64,000 bases of DNA from Winogradskyella litoriviva. Lineage in GTDB: Bacteria > Bacteroidota > Bacteroidia > Flavobacteriales > Flavobacteriaceae. The position numbers and the translations under genes were made by a program. Below, piece by piece: positions 48,737-59,147 of the stretch. The notes under the pieces were generated by a model. It was given only the letters and a program-made list of their open reading frames with translations, was not told where the DNA came from and ran no database searches. The stretch spans positions 186,001 through 250,000 of the forward strand of contig NZ_JABRWQ010000005.1 in the NCBI RefSeq assembly GCF_013249065.1, given 5' to 3'. Each line of letters opens with the position of its first letter. The stretch's first letter is position 1.

Positions 48737-51700
48737 TTAACTATTTATTAATATTTTTTTGGTTACCACGACTCCTGTTTCTGTTTGGAGCTTAATAATA
48801 TAGGTACCTAAACTTAAATTCTTTATTTCATATTCTGAGTATGCATGTTGTGTAATTTTATCAGTACTATAAACCGATTGTCCTAACATATTGTACAAAG
48901 TTATTGACTTTATAGATGTGTTATTAGGGTTTACAATGACGATTTTTTCTAAAGTATTAGAATATAATACATCTAGATGAGTGGCAATTTGGTCATCAAC
49001 ACCTAAGGCATCTGTTGTGGTACCAAAGGTGATTTCAAAGCGGTTTAAATATTCGCCAGCATTTATAAAGATTTCGTAAGCACTAGTTCTTAAGTCATGG
49101 TAAATATCTAAATCAATATCATGTAAATACACATTAAAACTGTCAGCTACATGTTCTAAAGCGTCAATACTTATAGTGTTTATGCCATCGGTACTGGTTT
49201 TAATACCTAAAGGATATGTAGTAGAAATTGCTGCTTCATTACTTCCTTGTATAATGTAAGCTTGATTATTAATTATCCAATACATATCATCTATTTGGTC
49301 TTCGTTGAGTAGACCATCATAAGCCCAATCAGCACCAATTGTTGCATTATCATCAATGGTTAATAATAACTGACGTTTTATAGTGTTTACAGAATTAAAA
49401 CCTATTCTTATTTTCATTCTAAGGTCTTCTTCTTCAATTTCACCATCTGTTTCGTTAGTACTTGTTGAAGTATTAGAAAATGTACTTCTCATAAATACGG
49501 AAGCATCACTTTCCTTTTTAAATACACGTTGGCTATTTTTAAATTGTATAGTTCCTGAATTTTCACCGAGTACAAAAAAGCCTTGACCTATTGGAATATA
49601 GCGTCCTGGTTTTTTAGTAGGCGATTCATCTAAAGTTAAATCTGGATGATTACTTTGTTTGTAAGCCGCTTTAACACCTCCTGAATAGTTATACGTCGCA
49701 TAACCACCTTGGTATTCTTGAAAAATATGTGAGCCTCCTCCCCAATGTTCCCAGAAATATAGTGTACCATTAATTAATGGTGTAGCATTTGTTGCTAATG
49801 GATCGTCATTTTGAACTATTGGGCCATTATCTTTAATAAATTTATTAGCATCTATTGCAGAAGGATATGGGTTACCAACTAGATAATCATTGTCTACGGC
49901 TAAAGTAAGGTTAATGTCTCCGTTATTTGGTAAACCTGAAAAAACGTAATTTTGAGGTGTTGAGATAGAACCCGTTCCTGGACCTTTCATGGTGAAACCT
50001 TCTCCAGGATAAATTTTACCTGTACGTCTTATGTGTTGCCAAGATGAGTTAGAATTGTTTGTATGGTTGGCGTATTTCCAAATCCAATAATCCGCAATGC
50101 TAATAGGGCTTGTAGCTGCACCATCATAGCCTGAGGATAGGAAATTTATAGTTGAAGGATTATTAATATCTGTGCCATCTTGCATAACATCTATAATTCT
50201 AAAATTAAGTGATTCTGAATTTTGACGTTTAACAGGTGATGACCAATAATTATAAGTATAAGTGTCTGCAGTCCCTTGTTGGTCGCGTTCAATTTTACCA
50301 ATACTTTCAGAATCAATTATACTTCCTTCGCCTTGCACAAGTTGAGATTCGCCTTCTAAATCAATAAAACCATCTAATTTTAAATACCATGAAATATTTA
50401 ATTCTGAATCTTCTGTTACAACATATTTTATGGGATTATTATCAGTATCTGTTTCATTAATAAATAAACCTAAATGTTGTTGTTTATTATTAAAAGTTAC
50501 ATTATTATGAATAACCTTAACTATAGACCAATCGTACAATACAGCATCTTCGCCATTAATACCTTCTGAGGTTTTGTTAAGAGCTGTAACTAGATGCCCA
50601 CTTTGTTGTGTAATAAATGGCATTGGTGCAGATTGTTGCTTAAATTGTTTAAAGTTGAATAATTCTGCTCCAGAATCAGTATCTATAATAGGTGTTGTTA
50701 AATTATCGGTTATACTACCATTGAAATGGTCTAAACGATAATATTTTATGAGATTAGACCAAGAAAGGTCGTCAATATCTAATGGGATTTCTGTACCTCG
50801 AATATTGCCGTTGTTCTCAATTTCTTGGTATACCATTTTTTGAATTTCTTTATTAGAAAGTGCTTTGTCAAAAAGTCTTACTTCATCCATTTCACCTTTA
50901 TAAAACCATTTGTCGGTGCCATCATGTCTTCGTCCAAAATAAAATGGTGTGTCGTCATTTTGCAGTACTCCGTTTACAGTTGTGCTATTTACTTCTTTTC
51001 CATTAATAAAAAGTTTTAGACTGTTTTCAGTACTACTGTAGGTGGCTGAGACATGAACCCATTGATTTGTAGGTAAAGAATTTTCTGAAGTTAAGCTGTA
51101 ATTATTAGCGTTTACATAAAGGTTGTTGCCAGAAAGAACTTTTAAGTAAAATACATTTTGGCCAAAAATAAATCTATTACCAATGCCAGATGAATCAAGT
51201 TTAATCCAGCCCATTAAAGTGATATCTGACCATTGATTAATTATAGATTCATCTTGTATATAGTCATTTCTACCATCAAAGTAAAGTTGAAGTTTTCCTT
51301 CTAATTTTCTAGGTGAGCCAAATGTAGTATTATCTGTATCAAAATTATCTAAAATACCGTCGCCATCAGAATCATAATCACCATCAATAATTCCGTTATT
51401 ATCCAAGTCTAAGTGCTTGTATAAAGTGGTATCAATGTTAAAAACTCCTGTAAGATTATTGTAAATATCTATATAATCAGGAATATTGTCATTGTCCAAA
51501 TCTATTACTAAATTAGTATGGTTTAGTCCTTGATTACTATTCCCATATCCAGACAATATATTTTCGCCATTATAAAAATCATACACATCTAAAATTCCGT
51601 CAGCAAAGTATTCTATTATGCCATCAAAATTAGTGTCTTTTTCTCTAGTAGTATCGGAATCTAGTCCGTCGCCAACACCATCACCATCACTATCTCCATC

Positions 51701-52948
51701 TCCATTTTGAAAATTTGAGTCATTAGAGTTTTGTGCTCCAGATTCATCAACATCAAAGATGCCATCATTATCACTATCTAAATCTATGTAGTTTGGAATA
51801 CCATCGTTATCAGAATCTAAAGGTATTTGTGTTTCGGTTGCATCTTGCATACCGTTATTATTAGAGTCTATTAGGTTGCTTATAAAACCTTTACCATTAG
51901 TATAGGCACCAAAACCAGCTTCAACCGCATCCGGAATGCCATCATTATCACTATCCAAGTCAAAAATATTTGCGACACCATCATTATCTGTGTCGCATAA
52001 GGTTTGGATAATTTCTATATCATCTATAGCTAAATCGTTTCCTGTCCCTCCCAATTGATTGTTGTAAAAGAAGACATTAAATTCAGTAACAGAAAAAGTA
52101 AGGTTGGCCGTGAAATTGTGCCAGCTAGCAATGGGATTTCCATTAATTGAAGGTGGTATGTCTCCAGTGCTTATTGCTGCCAGTAAGTTATTATTTATAT
52201 CTCTAAATTCAACTTTAATTTTTGGCCTCAGGCGATTTTCAATGCCAGGCGCAGTGTTTGTGTCTAAATTAAGGGCCCAAAAACTATAGGTTATTGGTAT
52301 ATTTGGTAGTGCACCTTTAATATTTGCAGAATAAAAAATACCAGGTTCTATTGAGGCATTAAACATAGCCATTCTGCCATTAGTGTCATTTGGTGTGTGG
52401 TCTTCACCAGTATACCAATAGTCATCAGCCCAAGCAGCTACTTCTTCATGAGGTGTATTGTTAGTGCCATCGCCATTTGCCGCTTTATCATATACGGTAT
52501 ATTTGCCATCTCCAAGGTTAATATTTCCATCACAATTTCCTAATCCATCTTCATAGCAATACGTTGTAATAGCGTTATAAGTTGTGTTAATTTCGGTACG
52601 ATTGCCTTGTCCAAAGGTTTCGTTTAAATATTTATAATTAGTGGAAACAGAAATATTAGAATTTTTACACAATTGCTCTTCAATAGAATCTTCAATACCA
52701 TCATTATCATCATCGCTATCAATATGGTCTAAAATGCCATCACCATCGCTATCAAAAAATCCAGATGCTGAAACGTTGTTAGTATCAGAGTTTATAGAGA
52801 AAGAGCTCAATTCTGATTGTAAATAGTGAAGTTGAGAATCAATATTTATAGTAGCACGAGTCTCTGTCGTTTGTGCAGAAACGAAAAAACTATAAAATAA
52901 AAGCATGCCAATAGAGCTACGCTTCAATATATTGATCACAGTGATCAT
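48737..52948 (-). CDS. Large T9SS-secreted LamG / thrombospondin type 3 repeat protein
   Basis: 1403 residues. Signal about 1-26 (ending FFVSAQ). TSP3-type Ca-binding loops follow: FDSDGDGILDHIDSDDDNDG (about 65-85) and a longer block at about 316-475 (DTDNDGVANIFDLDSDNDG, DSDNDGIPNYIDLDSDNDG). A LamG/concanavalin-like domain covers about 546-726 (LQLYFDGRNDYIQDE, MGWIKLD, WVHVSATY, LFINGKEV, GEMDEVRLFDKALSNKEI). A large central region lacks recognised domains. The last ~75 residues (LEKIVIVNPNNTSIKSITLYNMLGQSVYST...SLGTYIIKLQTETGVVVTKKILIN) are a type A sorting domain for type IX secretion. Likely a surface glycan-binding or adhesive protein. A consensus promoter lies at 52985-53016. Confidence 0.9.
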   Translation of the reverse strand: MITVINILKRSSIGMLLFYSFFVSAQTTETRATINIDSQLHYLQSELSSFSINSDTNNVSASGFFDSDGDGILDHIDSDDDNDGIEDSIEEQLCKNSNISVSTNYKYLNETFGQGNRTEINTTYNAITTYCYEDGLGNCDGNINLGDGKYTVYDKAANGDGTNNTPHEEVAAWADDYWYTGEDHTPNDTNGRMAMFNASIEPGIFYSANIKGALPNIPITYSFWALNLDTNTAPGIENRLRPKIKVEFRDINNNLLAAISTGDIPPSINGNPIASWHNFTANLTFSVTEFNVFFYNNQLGGTGNDLAIDDIEIIQTLCDTDNDGVANIFDLDSDNDGIPDAVEAGFGAYTNGKGFISNLIDSNNNGMQDATETQIPLDSDNDGIPNYIDLDSDNDGIFDVDESGAQNSNDSNFQNGDGDSDGDGVGDGLDSDTTREKDTNFDGIIEYFADGILDVYDFYNGENILSGYGNSNQGLNHTNLVIDLDNDNIPDYIDIYNNLTGVFNIDTTLYKHLDLDNNGIIDGDYDSDGDGILDNFDTDNTTFGSPRKLEGKLQLYFDGRNDYIQDESIINQWSDITLMGWIKLDSSGIGNRFIFGQNVFYLKVLSGNNLYVNANNYSLTSENSLPTNQWVHVSATYSSTENSLKLFINGKEVNSTTVNGVLQNDDTPFYFGRRHDGTDKWFYKGEMDEVRLFDKALSNKEIQKMVYQEIENNGNIRGTEIPLDIDDLSWSNLIKYYRLDHFNGSITDNLTTPIIDTDSGAELFNFKQFKQQSAPMPFITQQSGHLVTALNKTSEGINGEDAVLYDWSIVKVIHNNVTFNNKQQHLGLFINETDTDNNPIKYVVTEDSELNISWYLKLDGFIDLEGESQLVQGEGSIIDSESIGKIERDQQGTADTYTYNYWSSPVKRQNSESLNFRIIDVMQDGTDINNPSTINFLSSGYDGAATSPISIADYWIWKYANHTNNSNSSWQHIRRTGKIYPGEGFTMKGPGTGSISTPQNYVFSGLPNNGDINLTLAVDNDYLVGNPYPSAIDANKFIKDNGPIVQNDDPLATNATPLINGTLYFWEHWGGGSHIFQEYQGGYATYNYSGGVKAAYKQSNHPDLTLDESPTKKPGRYIPIGQGFFVLGENSGTIQFKNSQRVFKKESDASVFMRSTFSNTSTSTNETDGEIEEEDLRMKIRIGFNSVNTIKRQLLLTIDDNATIGADWAYDGLLNEDQIDDMYWIINNQAYIIQGSNEAAISTTYPLGIKTSTDGINTISIDALEHVADSFNVYLHDIDLDIYHDLRTSAYEIFINAGEYLNRFEITFGTTTDALGVDDQIATHLDVLYSNTLEKIVIVNPNNTSIKSITLYNMLGQSVYSTDKITQHAYSEYEIKNLSLGTYIIKLQTETGVVVTKKILINS
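52933..52947. promoter_or_regulatory. Palindrome overlapping the start codon
   Basis: TGATCAC-A-GTGATCA (7-bp arms, 1-base centre) spans the start codon of the 1403-residue protein and encodes its first residues (MITVIN). It could be an operator or an mRNA hairpin that hides the start; chance is also possible. Confidence 0.35.
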
Positions 52949-52984
52949 AAGTTGGTTAAATTTAGTTTGGGACTAATTTCTCGA

Positions 52985-53016
52985 CAAACGTACTATTATT
53001 ATCTGTGAAATGCAAA
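52985..53016 (-). promoter_or_regulatory. Promoter of the 1403-residue surface protein gene
   Basis: On the minus strand TTTG (53013-53016), 20 bases, TACGTTTG (52985-52992), an exact TAnnTTTG. It predicts a ~30-base leader. The intergenic region 52949-53273 (325 bases) contains nothing else recognised; no exact match was found for the divergent plus-strand gene. Confidence 0.65.
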
Positions 53017-53273
53017 TAAATTGGATGAAATGTAAGTTATTGTAAATATTTACACGATAATTTTAACATGATGTTCTTTAAATTTGAAATCAATTAAAAC
53101 AGATAATATTTTACTTTGAATAAAATTTTATTGCGAAATGTGGTTAATAGACTTTTTAGAATGTATTTGGTAGATGATTCATTACACTCGTCGAAGTTTA
53201 TACTTAATTAATATTGATTTTTAACTTTTTAACTATATTCAATTCTTATTAAGTAATTAGCTATCATATATTT

Positions 53274-56200
53274 ATGGGGAAAATAAAATATAGCTTATTA
53301 TTGATCACAAGTCTTGTTTTTGGTCTAATAAGCGCAATTAATTTTGCAAAGGAGCTAGATAAAAGCGCTAATCCTTATCATTCAAATCTTACTAATAATT
53401 CATTGGTGCCGCCAAATGCCACTATTTCTGGAGGTGGTGTTACAGTTTGCCAAAATGAAGAACCAGTTCCGCAAATTATATTTACAGGTTCATCTGGCGT
53501 ACAGCCATATACTTTTAGTTATAGAATAAATACAGGGCCAATACAGACTATTACAACAGAAGGGACAGATAATTCAGTAACGATTAATGCAGATATTAGT
53601 ACAGTAGGTACACTAAATTATACATTGTTAAGTGTTGAGGATGATAGCGAAGATATAACGCCTATCAATGAAAGCGTTCAAATTATTGTTATTCAATCTC
53701 CAGATGCTACCTTAGGTGGTACAGGATCTGGTACAACATTTAATGGCTTACCAGTTTTTAGACAATGTATTAATTCTGGTTCTCAGTTTACATTTACAAA
53801 TCTTTCAACTACATCAGCCCTTAATACAAGTTATACTATTAATTGGGGAGACGGTTCGCCCGATTTTAATGCAACGACTTGGTCAAGTATTACACATAGT
53901 TTTAATGTAGGTATTTATAGCTTAACTTATACAATTACAGGAAGTAATGGTTGCGATACGGTTGCCGAATATACTGTTTTTGTTGGCTCTAATCCTGCCG
54001 TTTCTCTTGGTAATCCAGGGAATACAGATATTTGTAATGTTAATCCATTAACTTTTCCCATAACTGGTACCGAGAATAATCCTCCTGGCACTATTTATAC
54101 GGTTACGTTTAATGACGGATCTCCTCCAGAGGTTTTTAATCATCCACCTCCTGCAAGCGTATCGCATACGTTTAGTATGTCGTCTTGTAATACTACGAGT
54201 TCAGATGGTACTAATACATACGAAAACTCATTTTCTGCAATTATAGTGGCTTCCAACCCTTGCAGTACATCGTCCGTAGGTGTTGTTCCAATTTATGTGT
54301 CAATAGCGCCGGAAGCAAGTTTTAGTAGTGAAGATAACACTTGTGTTAATACGCCAATTTGTTTTCAAAATACATCCATAGGTGATGAAAATAATGGCTT
54401 AGGAAATTCTTGTGATACTAGTCCTAATATTATTTGGGAGGTTACACCTGCAACTGGGTTTACAGTTTCTTCTGGTTCATTAGGAAATGATTTTGGTAGT
54501 AATGATCCAAGTGTATGGCTAGCAGGTTCTGATAATATATGTCTTAATTTTACTCAAGTTGGATCATTTCAAGTTAGACTAAGAACAGGAAATCGTTGTG
54601 GTATGGACGATGTGGTAAGAACTATTTGTGTTGAAGACGATTTAGTTCCTGTATTTGCAACTAATTTGGTGGAAGGCTGTGAAGTATTGCAAATATCCAC
54701 CTCAAATACAACAGATGAATCCAACAGTTGTGAGACGCCTACGTATTTATGGGAAGTAAATTATACGGCAGAGTTTTGTGGCACAAATTCCGAATGGAGT
54801 TTTATTAATGGAACTGATGAAAATTCTGCAAGTCCTTCATTTCAATTTGATACAGCAGGCACTTATGAACTTGTAATGACGGCAACTAACTCTTGTGGTG
54901 ACTTTGAAACATCTCAATTAATAGAGGTAAAACAGCCGCCAGAGGTAACAATTAGCACTGTTATGGATGCTTGTGGTACAGCATCTATTAGTCCTGTTGC
55001 AACAGTCGAGACGTGCACCGATTCTTCTGATAATATTACGTATAGTTGGTCATTTCCTGGTGGTTCACCTTCAACATCAAATCAATTAAATCCAGGAGTC
55101 ATTGATTATAATGCTACAGGTGATTATACAATTGAATTAAGTGTTATTAATTCTTGTGGAACAACAACAGTAACGGAAGATTTTTCAGTAAATGATTCAC
55201 CAACAATAACAAACACTGATGTTTCTCAAAGTATTTGTTCTGGAGCCTCAACTACGGAAATTACGCTAACTTCAGATAATACATCAACAACTTATAATTG
55301 GGTGTCTAATAATCCTGCTGGATTAACAGGTTTTATTTCCAATGGAAATTCAAATACAATTCCACAACAATTCATTGTTAATTCTACAACAGCACCTGTC
55401 GTTTTAGAATATACTGTTACTCCAGAAATTAATGGTTGTACAGGTGAAGCCGTAGTATTTCAAATTACGGTAATTCCTGCACCATTAATTACGCTGCAAC
55501 CGCAGTCAGACGCTGTCTGTCAAAACGGAATAGTGAATGATTTATCAGTTGCTTTTGAGGGTTCCGGAACTCCAGTTTATCAATGGTATCAAAATACATC
55601 TAATAACACAGCAACAGGAACAGCTATAGCTGGAGCAACCTCAGATACATATACACCTTCATCGACAACTGTTGGGACTTTATATTACTATGTTATCATT
55701 TCGTTTTCTACTGGTGGTTGTAGTGAGGTGGTTTCAGACATAGCTGAAATTGAAGTTACAAACCTTACTCAAATAGATACACAACCACAGAACACTCAAT
55801 CTATTTGTGTAGGTGGTATTTCAGAAACACTCCAAATTGTTGTTTCAGGTGGTTCGCAAGCACCAACATTTCAATGGTTTTCTAATACAACAAATAGTAA
55901 TACAGGAGGAACACCAATTCCTGGCGAGACAAGTGCAACATATACACCTCCTGTTTTTAATACAACAGGCACATTTTATTTTTATGTGGAAGCAAATTAC
56001 AGCGAAAACGGTTGTGCTAATCTAACGAGTACAGTTTCAGAAATTGTTGTTGTTGATGACCCAGAAATAACATCGCAACCTTTGTCAACACAAAATCTTT
56101 GTCAGAATACTATAGCTCAAGATTTAGAGGTAATGGTATCTGATGGATTAGGTACTAGTTCTTATCAATGGTATGTGAATTCAATAAATAATACAACATC

Positions 56201-59141
56201 TGGTTCGCCAATATCTGGTGCGACTGCAAATGTGTTTACACCACTTACAAATACAGTTGGTACATTCTATTATTACTGTATAGTTACACAAGATGTTTCT
56301 GGTTGTGAAGTAACTAGTGCTAGTGCTACAGTAGAGGTAAGCGAAGGTGCTCAATTTACGCTACAGCCGGTTTTAGATGAATTGTGTTTAGGTGAAACTA
56401 CTGCAGATTTAACAGTGTCATATACAAATGGCGCAGGTATTGCAACTTATCAATGGTACCAAAACGGAGAGGATAATCCTTTAACTGGCACTGCAATTGC
56501 AGGAGCAACATCATCAACGTATAGTCCTGATGTCAGCAGTATTGGCTCAACGTACTACTATGTGATTATTAATTTTAGTTCTGGTGGATGTTCAGAAATT
56601 GTTTCAGAAACGGCTGAAATTATTGTTAATGAAACACCTTTTATTAATGATTCTACTGCATTAATTTGTAGTGGAAATTCTTTTGAGTTTACTCCAAACA
56701 CAACAAATACAGGTGATATAATTCCTTTAAATACCTTATATACGTGGACAATGCCTACAGTTAGTCCAGCTGGCAGTATTATTGGCGCTACAGAACAGTC
56801 AACTGGGATTTCAACTATTTCTCAAACTTTAGAAAATACAACCACAAATCCATCTACAGTGACTTATACAGTTACACCAGTTTCTGGTAATTGTATAGGC
56901 GAAACTTTTGATGTTGTAGTAACCGTGAATCCTTCAATTTCAATTTCTTCAACTGTGATTCAAAACTTATGTTACCAAGCTAATACGGCTTCCATTGAAA
57001 TAGATATTGCTGGTGGTATTCCTTTTGCAACGGGAAATCCATATTCTATTTCATGGACAGGTCCAGGTGGTTTTGTAAGCTCAAACGAAGATATTTATAA
57101 TTTAGCCATAGGAACTTATTCATTAAACATTGAAGATGATGGTGGATGTCCGTTTACAGAAACTTTTCAAATTACAGAACCAGACCAATTGGTTTTTAGT
57201 GGTGTGAATTTTGATCCAGAAACAATATCTTGTTATAATGCTAATGATGGTGAAATATCTATTGATGTTTCAGGTGGTGTTTTACCTTATGCTTATGCTT
57301 GGACATTAAATACAGCGCCTTTTTCGTCCGAAGAAGATTTAATTAATCTTGGGCCTGGTGATTATGTTATTACGGTTACAGATGCTAACAATTGTAGTCC
57401 TATTATCTTAAATTTTATAATTGAAGAGCCAGACGAATTAGAGGTTATATTAAATACTAAGACAGATGTACTATGTTTTGGTGATGCTACTGGCAATATT
57501 TCTGTTGACGTTATTGGTGGCAGAGTAGATTATACATTTGCTTGGACAGGCCCAAATGGTTTTACAAGCGCTAATGAAGATATTGATAATTTAGCAGCAG
57601 GTATTTATAATTTAACGGTGACTGATAATTCGGGTTGTACAGATACCTTAGAGGTTGAAATTCTTCAGAATACAGAAATACAAATAGACCTAACCGTTTC
57701 ACAAATGCTGTGTTATGGTGATAATGACGCGTCCATAGTAATTAATTCAATTTCTGGAGGAATTTCACCATATGAGGTGGCTTGGAGTAATTTAGGATTA
57801 GGAATGAGCCAATATAATTTATCAGGAGGCACATATACAATTACCATTACTGATGCCGAAAATTGTGAGAAAGAATTTCCTGTAATTATCGATCAACCTC
57901 CTGTATTCGATATAAATCCTGTGGTAACGCAAATGACATGTGCTGGTGAGAATGATGCTAGTATTGTATTAAATTTTGTTGGAGGTATTGATCCTGTATC
58001 ACTGGTTTGGGATGATGATCCTGTAGCTGGTACAGAACGAAATAATTTAGCGCCTGGTATTTATACGGTTACTATCATTGATGGTACACCTTGCGAGATA
58101 CAAGAGAGTTTTACCGTTTTTAATATTGAACCATTAAGTCTTAGTGCTAACGTCACTCATGCTTTAGATTGTAATGACACCAATAGTGGAGGTATTAATT
58201 TGCTAATAGAAGGCGGAACACCTCCTTTTGATGTTTTATGGTCTAATAATGAAACTACGGAAGATTTAAATAATGTGCCACCAAACACATATGTTGCCAC
58301 TGTAACCGATGCTAATGGTTGTAGTATTGAAGGCAGTTGGGATGTTAATAGATTTGAGCCATTAATAGTGGAGGTTATCGACCAAGTTGATGTAGATTGC
58401 GAAACAGCAAGTGTTGACCAAACCTTTTTAGCTATAGCCAGTGGAGGCGTTCCTCCGTTTCAATTTAATTGGTCCGATGGAACAGTGAGTGGACCTAATA
58501 ATGAATTTATGTCTACAACCACTAATGGTTTAGTAGTTTTAGAGGTTATAGATAGTTTAGGCTGTTCTGCAAATTATACTTTTAATGTAGAAATTGCCAT
58601 TTTGGGACAACCTGGATTCACAACATCTTCTTTTGGTTATTTAAACTATGGCGTTTATGCGATTCAGGATCCTATAGATTTTACAAATACGGCAACAGGA
58701 AATTATGAAACTGTTTTGTGGGACTTTGGTGATGGTAGTTTTTCTTCCGAAGAAAATCCAGTGCATACCTACTATACACCAGGTAGTTATGTGGTAACAC
58801 AAACAGTAACCTATGCTTTTGGTTGTGTGTTTGAGAACGTTTTGACCTTAATTATTGAAGAAGGCTATAAATTGGTTATGCCAGATGCCTTTACTCCAAA
58901 TGAAGATGGTATTAATGATTTTTTTGCACCTGTATTTATAGGGTTAAGTAATTTAGACCTTAGTGTATATGATACTTGGGGAAGTTTAATTTATAATGAA
59001 ACGGGTGATTCTATTAGAGGTTGGGACGGAAAAGTAAAAGAAGAAGCGGCAGAAAATGGCAATTATTATTACACTTTTTCTGCTAAGACTTTTTACGGGA
59101 ATGAAGTTAAAAAACAAGGCGCTTTTGTATTTATCAAATAA
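53274..59141 (+). CDS. Giant SprB-like adhesin with T9SS type B sorting domain
   Basis: 1955 residues. N-terminal signal (YSLLLITSLVFGLISA). PKD-like domains occupy about 150-720 (YTINWGDGSPDFN, SLTYTITGSNGCDTV; YTVTFNDGSPPEVFNH). Four tandem Ig-like repeats of ~96 residues begin near 739, 835, 931 and 1027 (each with QP..., YQWYQN/FQWFSN, GATSDTYTP-like and YYYV). Seven SprB-type repeats of ~78 residues run from about 1222 to 1790 (LCYQANTASIEIDIAGG, SCYNANDGEISIDVSGG, LCFGDATGNISVDVIGG). A final PKD domain (VLWDFGDGSFSSEENPVHTYYTPGSYVV) precedes the CHU_C type B domain (MPDAFTPNEDGINDFFAPV...GAFVFIK). Secreted by T9SS as a surface adhesin, possibly for gliding; followed at once by PorP/SprF. 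Confidence 0.93.
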   Translation: MGKIKYSLLLITSLVFGLISAINFAKELDKSANPYHSNLTNNSLVPPNATISGGGVTVCQNEEPVPQIIFTGSSGVQPYTFSYRINTGPIQTITTEGTDNSVTINADISTVGTLNYTLLSVEDDSEDITPINESVQIIVIQSPDATLGGTGSGTTFNGLPVFRQCINSGSQFTFTNLSTTSALNTSYTINWGDGSPDFNATTWSSITHSFNVGIYSLTYTITGSNGCDTVAEYTVFVGSNPAVSLGNPGNTDICNVNPLTFPITGTENNPPGTIYTVTFNDGSPPEVFNHPPPASVSHTFSMSSCNTTSSDGTNTYENSFSAIIVASNPCSTSSVGVVPIYVSIAPEASFSSEDNTCVNTPICFQNTSIGDENNGLGNSCDTSPNIIWEVTPATGFTVSSGSLGNDFGSNDPSVWLAGSDNICLNFTQVGSFQVRLRTGNRCGMDDVVRTICVEDDLVPVFATNLVEGCEVLQISTSNTTDESNSCETPTYLWEVNYTAEFCGTNSEWSFINGTDENSASPSFQFDTAGTYELVMTATNSCGDFETSQLIEVKQPPEVTISTVMDACGTASISPVATVETCTDSSDNITYSWSFPGGSPSTSNQLNPGVIDYNATGDYTIELSVINSCGTTTVTEDFSVNDSPTITNTDVSQSICSGASTTEITLTSDNTSTTYNWVSNNPAGLTGFISNGNSNTIPQQFIVNSTTAPVVLEYTVTPEINGCTGEAVVFQITVIPAPLITLQPQSDAVCQNGIVNDLSVAFEGSGTPVYQWYQNTSNNTATGTAIAGATSDTYTPSSTTVGTLYYYVIISFSTGGCSEVVSDIAEIEVTNLTQIDTQPQNTQSICVGGISETLQIVVSGGSQAPTFQWFSNTTNSNTGGTPIPGETSATYTPPVFNTTGTFYFYVEANYSENGCANLTSTVSEIVVVDDPEITSQPLSTQNLCQNTIAQDLEVMVSDGLGTSSYQWYVNSINNTTSGSPISGATANVFTPLTNTVGTFYYYCIVTQDVSGCEVTSASATVEVSEGAQFTLQPVLDELCLGETTADLTVSYTNGAGIATYQWYQNGEDNPLTGTAIAGATSSTYSPDVSSIGSTYYYVIINFSSGGCSEIVSETAEIIVNETPFINDSTALICSGNSFEFTPNTTNTGDIIPLNTLYTWTMPTVSPAGSIIGATEQSTGISTISQTLENTTTNPSTVTYTVTPVSGNCIGETFDVVVTVNPSISISSTVIQNLCYQANTASIEIDIAGGIPFATGNPYSISWTGPGGFVSSNEDIYNLAIGTYSLNIEDDGGCPFTETFQITEPDQLVFSGVNFDPETISCYNANDGEISIDVSGGVLPYAYAWTLNTAPFSSEEDLINLGPGDYVITVTDANNCSPIILNFIIEEPDELEVILNTKTDVLCFGDATGNISVDVIGGRVDYTFAWTGPNGFTSANEDIDNLAAGIYNLTVTDNSGCTDTLEVEILQNTEIQIDLTVSQMLCYGDNDASIVINSISGGISPYEVAWSNLGLGMSQYNLSGGTYTITITDAENCEKEFPVIIDQPPVFDINPVVTQMTCAGENDASIVLNFVGGIDPVSLVWDDDPVAGTERNNLAPGIYTVTIIDGTPCEIQESFTVFNIEPLSLSANVTHALDCNDTNSGGINLLIEGGTPPFDVLWSNNETTEDLNNVPPNTYVATVTDANGCSIEGSWDVNRFEPLIVEVIDQVDVDCETASVDQTFLAIASGGVPPFQFNWSDGTVSGPNNEFMSTTTNGLVVLEVIDSLGCSANYTFNVEIAILGQPGFTTSSFGYLNYGVYAIQDPIDFTNTATGNYETVLWDFGDGSFSSEENPVHTYYTPGSYVVTQTVTYAFGCVFENVLTLIIEEGYKLVMPDAFTPNEDGINDFFAPVFIGLSNLDLSVYDTWGSLIYNETGDSIRGWDGKVKEEAAENGNYYYTFSAKTFYGNEVKKQGAFVFIK

Positions 59142-59147
59142 AACCGA

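Noticed and set aside
51320-52780. Repetitive DNA resembling a CRISPR-like array
   Set aside because: The repetition comes from Asp-rich calcium-binding protein repeats inside a long gene; unit length and spacers are irregular and no cas genes are nearby.
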